Numbered from the stretch's first letter, positions 7,027-15,856 are shown. The stretch is 21,980 bases of DNA from CANNDT01 sp945876205 (GCA_947503365.1 CANNDT010000078.1:1-21980), one strand, 5' to 3'. The notes: generated by a model not told the origin, from the letters alone. A program made the numbers and translations.

Positions 7027-7332
7027 ATGACAGCTCCCGCTCCGCGCACACGCCCATCCGTCGCGCTCATCCGCCATCTCTGGATCGCTGTGGTCACGCT
7101 CGTGACGTGTCCGGCGATCGCGCTCGCGCAATCGCCGTGGGAACGGGCGGCGTCGAATCTGGAGACGGCCTTTACAGGACCGCTCGCACGCTCCCTCGCG
7201 CTCGTCTCGATTGTCATTGGCGGCCTGATGTTCATGTTCGGCGAGGGCGGCGCCAAGCGGCAGGTGAGCGGCATCGTCTTCGGCGGGGGACTGGCGCTCT
7301 TCTCGACGCAGTTCCTCGCGTGGTTGTTCTGA
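7027..7332 (+). CDS. virB2: VirB2/TrbC-like major pilin
   Basis: A 101-aa pilin precursor. Residues about 15-37 form a long signal sequence (LWIAVVTLVTCPAIALA, cleavage before QSPWERA). Two hydrophobic segments follow (ARSLALVSIVIGGLMFMFG and VSGIVFGGGLALFSTQFLAW) separated by the charged EGGAKRQ loop, the classic VirB2/TrbC layout. It would polymerise into the conjugative pilus. The ATG at 7027 is chosen because GGAGG (7016-7020) is correctly spaced before it; an ATG at 7015 overlaps that site. It is the first gene of the conjugation cluster, 19 bases before virB3. Confidence 0.9.
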   Translation: MTAPAPRTRPSVALIRHLWIAVVTLVTCPAIALAQSPWERAASNLETAFTGPLARSLALVSIVIGGLMFMFGEGGAKRQVSGIVFGGGLALFSTQFLAWLF

Positions 7333-7351
7333 CGCGATCCGGGGGTGATGG

Positions 7352-7648
7352 ATGTCTCTTCCCAACGTGCCGGAGTACCGCGCCGTCTATCGGTCGCTGC
7401 ATCGGCCGCTGACCATCTGCGGCGTCGACCGCCGGTTGTTCCTGCTGGCGTTGATGGCCGGCGCCGCGACGTTCAATCTCTTTTACAGCTTCCTGGCGGG
7501 CTGTCTCTTGTTCGGCGTCATCTACGCGTTCGCGTGGGTGAGCACGTCACGCGATCCCCAGATGCTGCAAATTCTGCTGCGCTCTGGGATGGGCCGCGCC
7601 CGCTATGACGCGGCGAAGCACGCCCGCTACGTGATCGAGGTGCGGTAA
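7352..7648 (+). CDS. virB3: VirB3-like inner-membrane protein
   Basis: A 98-aa protein with the VirB3/TrbD pattern: an N-terminal YRAVYRSLHRPLTICGVDRR segment, then one or two hydrophobic stretches at about 30-68 (LFLLALMAGAATFNLF, AGCLLFGVIYAFAW), and a polar tail starting SRDPQMLQILL, typical of the family. VirB3 works with the VirB4 ATPase at the inner membrane in pilus assembly. It is placed directly between virB2 and virB4, as in most type IV secretion clusters, with only five bases before virB4. GGGGGTG upstream serves as the ribosome binding site. Confidence 0.88.
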   Translation: MSLPNVPEYRAVYRSLHRPLTICGVDRRLFLLALMAGAATFNLFYSFLAGCLLFGVIYAFAWVSTSRDPQMLQILLRSGMGRARYDAAKHARYVIEVR

Positions 7649-7653
7649 TCGCC

Positions 7654-10089
7654 ATGGTACGCATCCGCCGCATTCTCAAGGACTATCGCGAGACAGGCGC
7701 CCTGAACAGTCTCATCGCGCTGTGGGGCTTCGTGGATGACACGACGTTCCTGACCAAGGCCGGCGCCGTCGGCGTCCTCTATCGGCTGCAGGGCGTCGAC
7801 TTCGAGTGCCTCGACCATCCCCAGCGTCAGATGATTGCCCATCGCTTCGAGCAGGCGCTCCGGCAACTCGACGAATCGTTCCGCGTCTACCAATACCTCC
7901 TCAAGCGGCCGGCCCCGGTGGTGACGGCCGCGCCGCATCCGCATCCGGTCGTGCAGGAGGCGCTCACGCGCCGGACCGCCCAGTTCGCCGCACAACGCGA
8001 GGCGTTGTTCGAGCTGGAGCTCTACCTCGTGGTGCTCTACGAGGGCGGCGTCGACCGACCGTCGTGGTCGCGTCGCCTCCGCGGCTTCGCCGCGTCGCCC
8101 GCGACGGCGATCCGGGAGTGCCTGTCCGTCCGGGCCACGACGACGGTCCTGGCCGACCAGCTCGGACGGGCGGTGGCGCATCTGCACCAGAAAGCTGACG
8201 CGTTCGCGATTCAACTGGCCGACACCGTGAAGCCGACACGGCTCGCGAAGGGCGAGGCGTTCCGCGTGCTGCGACGGCTGGTGAACTACACGCCGTACAA
8301 GGCTGACGCCGTCGCCCTGAAATACGACACGCATCTGGATTTCTATCTCAGCGACTCCGCGTTGGAATGCCATCGCGATCATCTGCGGGTCGACGACTTC
8401 ACCGTCAAGGTGTTGACGATGAAGGAGCCGCCGGCCAAGACGTTTGCGCACGTTCTGCAGGAGCTGTACACGGTCCCCAGCGCGTTCGTGGCATGCCTCG
8501 AATGGCAGCGCGTGCCGAACGCCACGATGCGGCGTGACCTCCACACGCGCCGTCGCCACTTCTTCAATCAGAAGGTGTCGCTCGTCAATTACCTCAGTTC
8601 GGAGACCAAGCCCGAGGAGATGCTCGTCGACGACTCGGCCTCGGCCACCGTCAACGAGCTGGGGCAGAGCCTGACCGCGATGGAAGTGCAGGGGCACTTC
8701 TTCGGTCAGTGCTCCCTGACTGTGGTGCTCTACGACCGCGACGCGGAGCGGCTCGATCGGAGCGTGGCGGAGTGCGCGAAGGCGTTTGCCGCGCACGACG
8801 GTGCCCTGTACGACGAAACGTACAACCTCTTGAACGCCTGGCTGGCGGTCATCCCCGGCAACGGCGCGCACAATCTGCGGCGGCTGGCGCTCCTCAACAC
8901 GAACGTCGCCGACCTCAGTTTCCTCTTCACGCTCGACACCGGCCAGCGGACCAGCGCGCACCTCAACGGCCGCGAGTATCTCGCGGTCTTCGAGACCCCT
9001 CATCAGACCCCCTATTTCTGGAACCTCCACGTCGACGACGTGGGGCACACGCTGGTGACGGGTGCGACGGGGTCGGGGAAGTCGTTCTTCGTGAATTTCC
9101 TCGTCATGCACGCGCAGAAGTACGACCCGATCACCACGATCTTCGATGTGGGCGGGAGCTATCACAAGCTCACGACCCTGCTCGGCGGCAGCACCTGGCG
9201 CATCGGCCTCTCGCACCGCGACTTCACGATCAATCCGTTCTGTCTGGCCCCCACCGGGGAGCATCTGCACTTCCTGTTTTCGTTCGTCCGGGTGCTCCTG
9301 CAGTCCAGCGGGCAGTACCAGCTCTCGATGACCGACGATCGCGACCTGTACGAGGCGATTGAGAACATCTACGCCCTCGATCCGCCGCAGCGGCGGCTGA
9401 TCACTCTGGCCAACACGATGCCGCGCGGTCTGGCGCAGCACCTCCATCGCTGGGTGCAGGGCGGCCCCTACGCGAACCTGTTCGATAACCCGACCGACAC
9501 GCTGACGTTTCAGCGGGTGCAGTGCTTCGACTTCGACGGACTCGACAAGTACCCACTGCTGCTGGCACCGCTGCTGTTCTACGTGCTGCATCGCGCCAGC
9601 GCCGCGATTGACGACGCGGCGTCGGTCGGCCAGTTGAAACTCTTCGTCCTCGACGAAGCCTGGCGCTTCGCCGAAGACCCGACGCTGAAGGCGTACATCA
9701 CCGACGCACTGAAGACGTGGCGCAAGCGCAATGCCGCGATGATCCTGGCCACCCAAAGCAGTGAGGATCTCGAACGGAGCGATCTGCTCCGGACGGTCAT
9801 CGAGAGCTGCCCGACGAAGTTCTTCCTCGCCAATCCCGGCATGGACCTGACCCGCGCGCGTGAGCTGTTCCACCTGAATGAGACGGAAGCCGCGCTCATC
9901 ACCCATCTGCTGCCGCGCCAGCAAGTGCTCCTGAAGCGGCCCGACCTGGCGAAAGTCCTCAATCTCCACGTCGATCCCGAGTCGTACTGGCTCTACACGA
10001 ACACCCCGAACGACAACGATCGCCTTGCGACGATCAGTCGTGACCGCGATCTGCGTCAGGCCGTCGAGTTGTTAGCCGCCGGCCACTAA
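7654..10089 (+). CDS. virB4: VirB4/TrbE ATPase of the type IV secretion system
   Basis: An 811-aa protein, the usual length for VirB4. The N-terminal half (about 1-430) is the CagE/TrbE/VirB4 domain. The C-terminal RecA-like ATPase domain has Walker A GATGSGKS at residues 470-477 and Walker B LFVLDEAWRF with D667/E668. A motif around MILATQSSEDL and the end PCPTKFFLANP-like segment (ESCPTKFFLANPGMD) are also typical. It powers pilus biogenesis and substrate transfer at the inner membrane. No frameshift or lost motif. It follows virB3 closely and ends 15 bases before virB9, whose ribosome binding site AAAGGAG sits in that gap. Confidence 0.96.
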   Translation: MVRIRRILKDYRETGALNSLIALWGFVDDTTFLTKAGAVGVLYRLQGVDFECLDHPQRQMIAHRFEQALRQLDESFRVYQYLLKRPAPVVTAAPHPHPVVQEALTRRTAQFAAQREALFELELYLVVLYEGGVDRPSWSRRLRGFAASPATAIRECLSVRATTTVLADQLGRAVAHLHQKADAFAIQLADTVKPTRLAKGEAFRVLRRLVNYTPYKADAVALKYDTHLDFYLSDSALECHRDHLRVDDFTVKVLTMKEPPAKTFAHVLQELYTVPSAFVACLEWQRVPNATMRRDLHTRRRHFFNQKVSLVNYLSSETKPEEMLVDDSASATVNELGQSLTAMEVQGHFFGQCSLTVVLYDRDAERLDRSVAECAKAFAAHDGALYDETYNLLNAWLAVIPGNGAHNLRRLALLNTNVADLSFLFTLDTGQRTSAHLNGREYLAVFETPHQTPYFWNLHVDDVGHTLVTGATGSGKSFFVNFLVMHAQKYDPITTIFDVGGSYHKLTTLLGGSTWRIGLSHRDFTINPFCLAPTGEHLHFLFSFVRVLLQSSGQYQLSMTDDRDLYEAIENIYALDPPQRRLITLANTMPRGLAQHLHRWVQGGPYANLFDNPTDTLTFQRVQCFDFDGLDKYPLLLAPLLFYVLHRASAAIDDAASVGQLKLFVLDEAWRFAEDPTLKAYITDALKTWRKRNAAMILATQSSEDLERSDLLRTVIESCPTKFFLANPGMDLTRARELFHLNETEAALITHLLPRQQVLLKRPDLAKVLNLHVDPESYWLYTNTPNDNDRLATISRDRDLRQAVELLAAGH

Positions 10090-10104
10090 AAAAGGAGCGT
10101 CGCC

Positions 10105-10887
10105 ATGTCCCGATCCTGCCTTGCCGTGTGCGTGCTGTCGTTGCTGCTCGTCGCCCAGGCGACGGAGGCGCAGACGACGCGCGAAGTGACCTACAACCCC
10201 CGATCGGTCGTCCCCATCCACGCGAAGCTCCGCTTCACGACGATGATCATTCTCCCGGACCACGAACAGATTCTTGATTTCGTGTGTGGCGACAAGGAGT
10301 TCTGGGTCGTGTCCGGCGCCCAGAACCTCGCCTATGTGAAGCCCGCGAAGGCGGGGGCGTCGACCAATCTCAATCTCGTCACGGCGAGCGGGAACATCTA
10401 TTCGTTTCTGTTGACCGAAGGCACGGCCACGGCCGACCTCAAGCTCTATGTCGTGCCAGACGGCTCGATGAAGGGCGTGACGGATGGCCAGAAGCGGTTC
10501 TATGCCGCGGCCGAAGTCGACGAGCTGCGCCAGATGGCCGACGCCGCGAAGAAGGACGCGCAGGCGGCGCGCGACGGCGCCGCCAAGGCGACCGAGGAGC
10601 AGGTCAATGCCTTCAAAGCGTCCTACCCCACACGCCTCGCATTCCCGTATCGCGTCAAGACCCACGAGAAGCCGTTCTTCGTGACGGCGATCTACACGGA
10701 CGGCACGTTCACCTACATCAAATCCGACGCGTCGGAACTCCCGGCCCTCTACGAGGTGCGGGACGGGGCGCCCAATCTCGTGAACTTCCAGGTCGAGCAC
10801 GGGGTCTATGTCGTCCCCAAGGTCTTGGAGAACGGCTACCTGGCGATCGGCAAGCAGACGCTGACGTTTCAGCGCCTCGGGCGATAG
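10105..10887 (+). CDS. virB9: VirB9/TrbG outer-membrane core-complex protein
   Basis: A 260-aa exported protein. Signal peptide at residues 1-24 (CLAVCVLSLLLVAQATEA). The N-terminal domain has ILPDHEQILDFVCGDKEFW and the conserved strand GNIYSFLL. A helical linker with many Ala and Lys residues (about 135-170) joins the C-terminal beta domain (THEKPFFVTAIYTDGTFTYI, VYVVPKVLENGYLAIGKQTL), which matches the VirB9/CagX C-terminus. VirB9 links VirB10 to the outer membrane in the core complex. Here it comes before virB10 and directly after virB4, unlike the VirB plan where B5, B6 and B8 come first. The start has a good AAAGGAG. Confidence 0.9.
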   Translation: MSRSCLAVCVLSLLLVAQATEAQTTREVTYNPRSVVPIHAKLRFTTMIILPDHEQILDFVCGDKEFWVVSGAQNLAYVKPAKAGASTNLNLVTASGNIYSFLLTEGTATADLKLYVVPDGSMKGVTDGQKRFYAAAEVDELRQMADAAKKDAQAARDGAAKATEEQVNAFKASYPTRLAFPYRVKTHEKPFFVTAIYTDGTFTYIKSDASELPALYEVRDGAPNLVNFQVEHGVYVVPKVLENGYLAIGKQTLTFQRLGR

Positions 10888-10898
10888 GGAGGGGCATC

Positions 10899-12179
10899 AT
10901 GGCAGCCTCGCACGACACCAGCGGCGCCGGCGCGGCGCCGATTCACGACCAGCGGGCCACCCCGCGCGGCGTCCTCCCGCGATCGCTCCAGATGTGGCTG
11001 ATGGTCGGCCTCGCCGTCATCATCCTGGGGATCATTCTCTTCACGGGCCGCGCCGCGCCGCTGCCGCGGGCCTCGGCGGCCATGCAGACGGCAGAGCCGT
11101 CCCTCATGCCGCCGGATCGGATCCAGGCCTATCAACGGCAGCTGGCCGAAGACGAAGCGCGGCTCCGGCGGACGTTGGCGCAGGCGCCAGCGTCGGCGCG
11201 CGGTGGACCACCCCCCGCGGTGAGCGAGGCGTCGGCCACCGATCCGATCGCGGAGGATCGGCGACGGCGTGACTATCAGAGCCTCTTCGCGGACAACGTG
11301 GCGCTCAGCCGGCGGCCGGCCGACGCCCCGTCGTACGCCGAGCGCGTGACGTCGACGCGGCCGGCCAATGCGCCGACGTCGTCGCCCGCGATGGTGTCGC
11401 CCGCGATGCCGTCCCCGCAAGAACTCGCGCTCTTCCAGGCGTTGCTGAGCCAGCGCGCCACGGGCGCGACGCCGAGCGTCCCGTCGCCGACGGACGGGTC
11501 CGCGTCGGATCGCGCGCGACCCGACGCACGCGTTCAGGCCAGTGAGACGTCGGCCACGCCGACGGAGACCGGTCCGATCCGGTCCACCGACACGTTGCAG
11601 CGTCTCACTGAGGGCACCGTGATCGAAACCGTCCTGATCAACCGCCTGGAGGGGTCGTTTGCCGGCCCCGTCGCCGCGCTGGTCACGACCCCCGTCTATT
11701 CGCACGACCGGCAGCGCGTCGTCATTCCGGCGGGCGCCCGCGTCCTCGGCACGGCGGCCCCGGTGGAGACATGGGGCGACGCGCGGCTTGCGGTGAGCTT
11801 CCATCGTCTGGTCATGCCCGACGGCCGCACGTACAGCCTCGACCGGTTCACAGGCCTCAATCAGATCGGCGAAACCGGTCTCAAGGACGACGTGAATCGC
11901 CACTACCTCCAAGTCTTTGGCGCGTCCGTGGCCATCGGGGCGTTGTCTGGCCTGGCGCAGTACGGGACGACCGGGGGCTTCGGCGCATCGAGCTTCGGGG
12001 ACCAGTCCCGGCAGGCCGCGGGCGCGAGCCTTGCCGCGTCGACCGGCCGCGTGCTCGATCGCTATCTCAACGTGTTGCCGACCATCACGATCCGCGAAGG
12101 GTATCGAATCAAGGTCTATCTCACCAACGATCTCGACCTGCCGGCGTATCTGCCGACCGGTCTTGGAGGTGTCCAATGA
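10899..12179 (+). CDS. virB10: VirB10/TrbI core-complex protein
   Basis: A 426-aa protein with a short cytoplasmic N-terminus, one transmembrane helix (about 31-50, MWLMVGLAVIILGIILFTG) and a long Pro/Ala/Ser-rich periplasmic linker (about 55-220). It ends in the conserved VirB10/TrbI domain (LTEGTVIETVLINRLEG, VVIPAGARVLGTA, DRFTGLNQIGETGLKD). VirB10 spans the periplasm and senses ATP hydrolysis by VirB4/VirB11/VirD4. The antenna region appears present (HYLQVFGASVAIGALSGLAQ). The ATG at 10899 follows GGGAGGGG; the same frame is open further upstream through virB9, but that is a shadow. Its stop overlaps the virB5 start (ATGA). Confidence 0.93.
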   Translation: MAASHDTSGAGAAPIHDQRATPRGVLPRSLQMWLMVGLAVIILGIILFTGRAAPLPRASAAMQTAEPSLMPPDRIQAYQRQLAEDEARLRRTLAQAPASARGGPPPAVSEASATDPIAEDRRRRDYQSLFADNVALSRRPADAPSYAERVTSTRPANAPTSSPAMVSPAMPSPQELALFQALLSQRATGATPSVPSPTDGSASDRARPDARVQASETSATPTETGPIRSTDTLQRLTEGTVIETVLINRLEGSFAGPVAALVTTPVYSHDRQRVVIPAGARVLGTAAPVETWGDARLAVSFHRLVMPDGRTYSLDRFTGLNQIGETGLKDDVNRHYLQVFGASVAIGALSGLAQYGTTGGFGASSFGDQSRQAAGASLAASTGRVLDRYLNVLPTITIREGYRIKVYLTNDLDLPAYLPTGLGGVQ

Positions 12180-12955
12180 GGAAGCCGCTGCTCCGTGTCG
12201 GCGCGCTCACGATCGCGCTCGCGCTGGCCGTCGTCACCGTGCCGGTGAAGGCCCAGTTTGTCGTCTATGACCCGACGAACTACATCGAGGCGGTCTTGCA
12301 GTACGAGCAGTTGATCCGCCAGTACGAGTTCCTGATTCAGCAGGCGAAGCGCGTGCCGGTGAACTTGGCGACGCGCTATCCCGCCCGCTCTCGTGACTGG
12401 AACACCCACGACCTGGCGACCGGACTGCTGTACGCGCAGCCGTTGCTGGCCGCGCTCAACGCGGGCGATGTGACCGGGGCGGCGTATCGCGGCGTCATCG
12501 ATCCGCTCGATGTGCCGACCGACGTGCTGGGCCGCATGCCCGCGGAGATGCAGCGGCGTCTCGCCAATGCCTACTCGACCATTGAACTCGCCGACAGCAT
12601 CACCCGCTTGGCGATTGACCAAACCGGCATGGCGCGTGTCGACGGGCGGTTCACGCTGCAGGCCATCAGACACGTCGAGGCGGACGCGGTCAATCCCGAC
12701 GACGCCTTCCATACGCAGACGGCCTTGCTCGAGAAGATGAATGTCGCCCTCGCCATCGACCTGCGGCTCAGCCAGCAAACGAACCAGTTCCAGCTCAGCG
12801 CGCTCGAGCAGTCGATCGTCGACAACAAACGTAAGCGCGACACGGAGGCCACGCTCATGAACGCCACCATCCGGCAGTGGCGCTACGGCAAGGCCTACGG
12901 CGACGACCTGTTTCGCCGCACCGCGGTGAACATCGACAGCTGGCGGCCGTACTAA
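12176..12955 (+). CDS. virB5: VirB5/TrbJ-like periplasmic protein
   Basis: A 259-aa protein with a signal peptide (about 1-26, VGALTIALALAVVTVPVKA) followed by FVVYDPTNYIEAVLQYEQLI, which is the typical TrbJ/VirB5 mature start. The rest is predominantly helical (QLSALEQSIVDNKRKRDTEA). VirB5-type proteins are minor pilus components at the pilus tip and help adhesion to recipients. The start overlaps the virB10 stop by four bases, implying coupled translation. The family is variable in sequence, so the call rests on the mature N-terminus, length and gene position between core-complex genes and virB6. Confidence 0.85.
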   Translation: MRKPLLRVGALTIALALAVVTVPVKAQFVVYDPTNYIEAVLQYEQLIRQYEFLIQQAKRVPVNLATRYPARSRDWNTHDLATGLLYAQPLLAALNAGDVTGAAYRGVIDPLDVPTDVLGRMPAEMQRRLANAYSTIELADSITRLAIDQTGMARVDGRFTLQAIRHVEADAVNPDDAFHTQTALLEKMNVALAIDLRLSQQTNQFQLSALEQSIVDNKRKRDTEATLMNATIRQWRYGKAYGDDLFRRTAVNIDSWRPY

Positions 12956-12978
12956 CCGAGCCGGAAAGGAATCCGACC

Positions 12979-13812
12979 ATGCCCCCGATCTCCGGCTACG
13001 ACCCGATCGGCACCGTGCAGCAGGCGATCGCGAGCCTGCTGTCCACCCAGGAACCGCAGTTCATCGCCATCGGCAATCGGATGTTCCTCTCCTTCGCGAC
13101 CATCCTGCTCGTGTGGCACGGCATGCGCCTGATGCTGGCGTGGCGCGAGTCTGGCGAGCACATGTTCAGCTTCGCGAAGCTCCTGCTGATCATCTCCTTC
13201 GGCTACGCGATGATCGCCTACTACGAGTCGCCCATTCCCGGCATGGGCACCTCCTTTTCCAACCTCATCACCGACCAGGCGATGTACCTGGCGCGCATCA
13301 TCAGTGGCCAGTCCGTGCAGAACGCCCAGGGGAGCCTCAATGCCCTGTGGAACTCGCTGGAGCAGCCGGACGCCTGGTCGCTCATTGCCAACTTGCTCTA
13401 CTGGACGATGCTGATCGTGATCGGCCTGGCGCAGTTCGCCCTGCTGTTCGTCATTTCCTTCAGCATGATCGCCAGCGCGGTCTGTGCGTTGGTCGGGCCG
13501 CTCTTTGTCCCGTTCTTCATCGTCCCGACCCTGGAATGGATCTTCTGGGGCTGGCTCAAGGCGTTCATTCAGTATTCCTTCATGCTGGTGATCGCCAACG
13601 CGTTCATCTTCGTCTTCGAGCAGTTCCTGAGCCGGTACCTCCAAACACTGCCGCCGGGCATGGGGTTCGAGGATCAGCTCGTGTACGGTGTCCACGCCGT
13701 GATGATTCTCATCACGTTCACCGTCGGCGTGCTGCTCGTGCCGTCGCTCACGAGCTCGATCTTCTCGGGCCATTCGGGCGAATCGGCTTTGCCGTCACGC
13801 ATTGGCCTCTGA
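12979..13812 (+). CDS. virB6: VirB6/TrbL-like polytopic membrane protein
   Basis: A 277-aa protein with about five or six hydrophobic segments: near 35-50 (LSFATILLVWHGMRLML), 65-80, 135-160 (LLYWTMLIVIGLAQFALLF), 160-185 (SMIASAVCALVGPLFVPFFI), 190-215 and 235-260 (AVMILITFTVGVLLVP). The conserved Trp-containing segment EWIFWGWLKAFIQYSFMLVI is characteristic of VirB6/TrbL. It would form part of the inner-membrane channel. Ribosome binding site AAAGGA lies 10 bases before the ATG at 12979. The C-terminus is short compared with extended VirB6 proteins. Confidence 0.9.
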   Translation: MPPISGYDPIGTVQQAIASLLSTQEPQFIAIGNRMFLSFATILLVWHGMRLMLAWRESGEHMFSFAKLLLIISFGYAMIAYYESPIPGMGTSFSNLITDQAMYLARIISGQSVQNAQGSLNALWNSLEQPDAWSLIANLLYWTMLIVIGLAQFALLFVISFSMIASAVCALVGPLFVPFFIVPTLEWIFWGWLKAFIQYSFMLVIANAFIFVFEQFLSRYLQTLPPGMGFEDQLVYGVHAVMILITFTVGVLLVPSLTSSIFSGHSGESALPSRIGL

Positions 13813-13826
13813 AGGGTGGATCGACC

Positions 13827-13964
13827 ATGAGACTGTTTCCATCGGAGCGCGAGCGGCAGAAATCTGACCGACGGACGGTGCTGTTCTTTTTGAAAGTCAT
13901 GACGATCGTGACGATCGCCTTCGCTGCGATCGTGGCCGGTCACTACCTATTGGGCTGGTGGTAA
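13827..13964 (+). CDS. 45-aa single-pass membrane protein between virB6 and virB8
   Basis: A tiny frame with a good ribosome binding site (AAGGGTGGA) and consistent spacing to its neighbours. The protein is a charged N-terminus (RLFPSERERQKSDRR) followed by one transmembrane helix (VLFFLKVMTIVTIAFAAIVAGHYLL) quoted here in outline only by its ends, and GWW at the C-terminus. In the VirB order, virB7 sits between virB6 and virB8, but VirB7 is a lipoprotein and this protein has no signal peptidase II lipobox and no cysteine. It is therefore not a typical VirB7; it might be a small accessory inner-membrane subunit. Unknown function. Confidence 0.7.
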   Translation: MRLFPSERERQKSDRRTVLFFLKVMTIVTIAFAAIVAGHYLLGWW

Positions 13965-13978
13965 GGAGGGGTGCAGCG

Positions 13979-14674
13979 ATGGAACCAACGACCGTGCCGC
14001 CGTCTCAGATCCCGCCGCTTGAGGACGCCAAGCGCCAGTACGTCGAGCTGTTCGGCTCGGCGCTGGTGATGAACACCTACCTGAAGATCGCCCTGGTGTG
14101 CGTGTCGCTGGTGGCCCTCGGGCTGGTGCTGCTCAACGTCCACACGCAGCGCCAATACGCGAACGTCAAGCCGCTGGTCATCCGGATCGACGACATCGGG
14201 CGCGCCCAGGCGGTGCAGTACGACACGCTCACCTACACGCCCCAGGGCCAGGCGCCCGAGCTCAAGTACTTCCTCGTCCAGTTCGTGACGAAGCACTTCG
14301 CGCGAATGCGCGCGACCGTCAAGCAGGAGTACGCCGAGTCGTTGTATTTCCTCGACGCGCCCCTGGCCGACGCCACCATCACCCACGATCAGCGGGAGCA
14401 CACGATGGACAGCTTCCTGGCCGGCACGGGTGACGAGACGGAGATTCAGGTCACGAACGTGACCCTCGACGACCTGAAGGCCCCGCCCTACAAGGCCGTC
14501 GTCACCTTCGACAAGGTGTACACGGGCTACGCCAGCCGGCAAGACCGGAGCCGGGAGACCCATGTGGCGCAGGTCACGTTCGTGCTGCGCGGCCAGATTC
14601 CGAACGCGGTGATTCCGGTGAACCCGCTCGGGCTGACCATTACGTATTTCCGGGTGGATCAGGCATTCAAATGA
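13979..14674 (+). CDS. virB8: VirB8/TrbF-like inner-membrane protein
   Basis: A 231-aa bitopic protein: a cytoplasmic N-terminus with AKRQYVELFGS, one transmembrane helix at about 33-54 (YLKIALVCVSLVALGLVLL) and a periplasmic NTF2-like domain. The family features RQYANVKPLVIRIDDIGRAQ and the C-terminal NPLGLTITYFRVDQAF are characteristic of TrbF/VirB8. It nucleates assembly by contacting VirB9 and VirB10. AAGGAGGGG lies before the ATG at 13979. Its stop overlaps the next start by four bases (ATGA). Confidence 0.92.
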   Translation: MEPTTVPPSQIPPLEDAKRQYVELFGSALVMNTYLKIALVCVSLVALGLVLLNVHTQRQYANVKPLVIRIDDIGRAQAVQYDTLTYTPQGQAPELKYFLVQFVTKHFARMRATVKQEYAESLYFLDAPLADATITHDQREHTMDSFLAGTGDETEIQVTNVTLDDLKAPPYKAVVTFDKVYTGYASRQDRSRETHVAQVTFVLRGQIPNAVIPVNPLGLTITYFRVDQAFK

Positions 14675-14967
14675 TCGCGAATGCCGCTTTCCTGGCCGCG
14701 ATGGTGCTCCTGCTGCTGGCGTTCGTCGTCCTGGGGGACGTGAGCTTCCTCGCGCCGTACAAGTACCTCATCCTCGGGCCGTACCTGTGGTCCATCCTCG
14801 GTTTCGCCGCGCTGGTGTTCCTGAACCTCTTCGCGCTGTTCTATCTCACGGGACGCGCGCTCTTCCTGAAGGACACGGGCCGGAAGCTCGCGCACGTCGA
14901 GAAACAGCTCCGCACGGGCGACACGATCGTCCGCGATCTGTCCGAGCGCCTGGCCGAGGAGGACTGA
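14671..14967 (+). CDS. 98-aa membrane protein of unknown function in the conjugation operon
   Basis: The start overlaps the virB8 stop (ATGA). The protein has two transmembrane segments, about 5-22 (AAFLAAMVLLLLAFVVLG) and 38-62 (LWSILGFAALVFLNLFALFY), joined by a short loop, followed by a charged, probably coiled helix (GRKLAHVEKQLRTGD ... DLSERLAEED). Signal peptide absent. I do not recognise the family. Placement directly after virB8 and before the DNA-processing candidates suggests an accessory inner-membrane part of this secretion system. Confidence 0.8.
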   Translation: MIANAAFLAAMVLLLLAFVVLGDVSFLAPYKYLILGPYLWSILGFAALVFLNLFALFYLTGRALFLKDTGRKLAHVEKQLRTGDTIVRDLSERLAEED

Positions 14968-14971
14968 CGTT

Positions 14972-15856
14972 ATGGCCCGAGACGGTCGCAGCGACACGCG
15001 GGAGACGCGGGACGAGCGGCAGGCGCCGGCCGATCGATCGACGGCGCGCACGGACGCCGGCCGGTCGTTCGAGGTGCCGACCGGCGGCCTCAGGCTGCCG
15101 CGGACCGACCGTCGTGAGCCGATCGCGCTGCGCGAGCGCGTCTACCACCTCCGCGAGTCGGAGGCGCGGGCCTTGGCCGTCATCGGCACGTTCCGCGCCG
15201 TGCCGGAGGCCGAACTGAGCCACCTCGCGGCGTCGAGCCGTGCGGATCTCCGGGGCCTGACCGAGCAGGGGCTGATCGCGCGCAGCACGGCGATCGTGAA
15301 TCACCAGGCCACCCCGTTGGTCGTGCTGACGCCTGAGGGGAAGGCCCTGCTCGACGCGCACGCGGACGCGGGAGGCGCGCGCCAGCAGTACCACCAGGGA
15401 CTGGTGAAGCCGCGCGAGCTGGGACACGACGTCCAGCTCTACCGCCTGTACCAGATGGAAGCCGCGCGGTTGGAACACGACGGCGGGCGCATCACGCGGG
15501 TGGTCCTCGACTACGAGTTGAAGCACGACTATCAGACGTTCCTGCATCGCAAGGACAAGCCCGAAGGCACCACGCACGAGGCCGATCTCCAGGCCTTCGC
15601 CGACGCCCGGCAGCTCCCGATCATCGACGGACACCTCGAGCTGCCGGACCTCCGGATTGAGTACGAGACGGAGGACGGGCGCGTCGAGCACCGTGATGTG
15701 GAACTCGTCACCGAGCACTATTCGCGGGGGCAGATGGCGGGGAAGGCGCAAGCTGGCTTCGCGTGCTATCGGGCTGGCGGCGGAGGCGGGCATGGCGGCT
15801 CGACGCGGACGGGCGGCACGCCGCTCGATCCGCATCATCTGGAGGCGCTGCTATGA
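14972..15856 (+). CDS. Replic_Relax-like winged-helix protein, candidate DNA-processing protein
   Basis: A 294-aa protein. The first 50 residues are polar and probably disordered. Residues about 58-125 form a winged helix (RALAVIGTFRAVPEAELSHL, LTEQGLIARS, LVVLTPEGKALLDAH). About 145-265 resembles the C-terminal part of Replic_Relax (PF13814) proteins: an HD pair (GHDVQLYRLYQME), then PDLRIEYET, then a strand DVELVTEHYSRGQMAGKAQ. The order D, DVE and a downstream K is reminiscent of a PD-(D/E)XK nuclease-like core, but I have not verified this. Replic_Relax proteins occur on mobile elements and are linked with plasmid DNA processing. GAGGAGG precedes the start; its stop overlaps the next start (ATGA). 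Candidate relaxase or relaxosome partner by context. Confidence 0.8.
   Translation: MARDGRSDTRETRDERQAPADRSTARTDAGRSFEVPTGGLRLPRTDRREPIALRERVYHLRESEARALAVIGTFRAVPEAELSHLAASSRADLRGLTEQGLIARSTAIVNHQATPLVVLTPEGKALLDAHADAGGARQQYHQGLVKPRELGHDVQLYRLYQMEAARLEHDGGRITRVVLDYELKHDYQTFLHRKDKPEGTTHEADLQAFADARQLPIIDGHLELPDLRIEYETEDGRVEHRDVELVTEHYSRGQMAGKAQAGFACYRAGGGGGHGGSTRTGGTPLDPHHLEALL

Noticed and set aside
7627..9969. 780-codon minus-strand open frame opposite virB4
   Set aside because: Antisense shadow of virB4 in GC-rich DNA; the plus strand has all VirB4 motifs and a proper start.
10869..12176. 435-codon minus-strand open frame opposite virB10
   Set aside because: Arg/Gly-rich shadow; the opposite strand encodes an intact VirB10 with TM helix and conserved C-terminal domain.
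13827..13964. Calling the 45-aa protein VirB7
   Set aside because: Position fits, but there is no cysteine or lipobox, which defines VirB7 lipoproteins.
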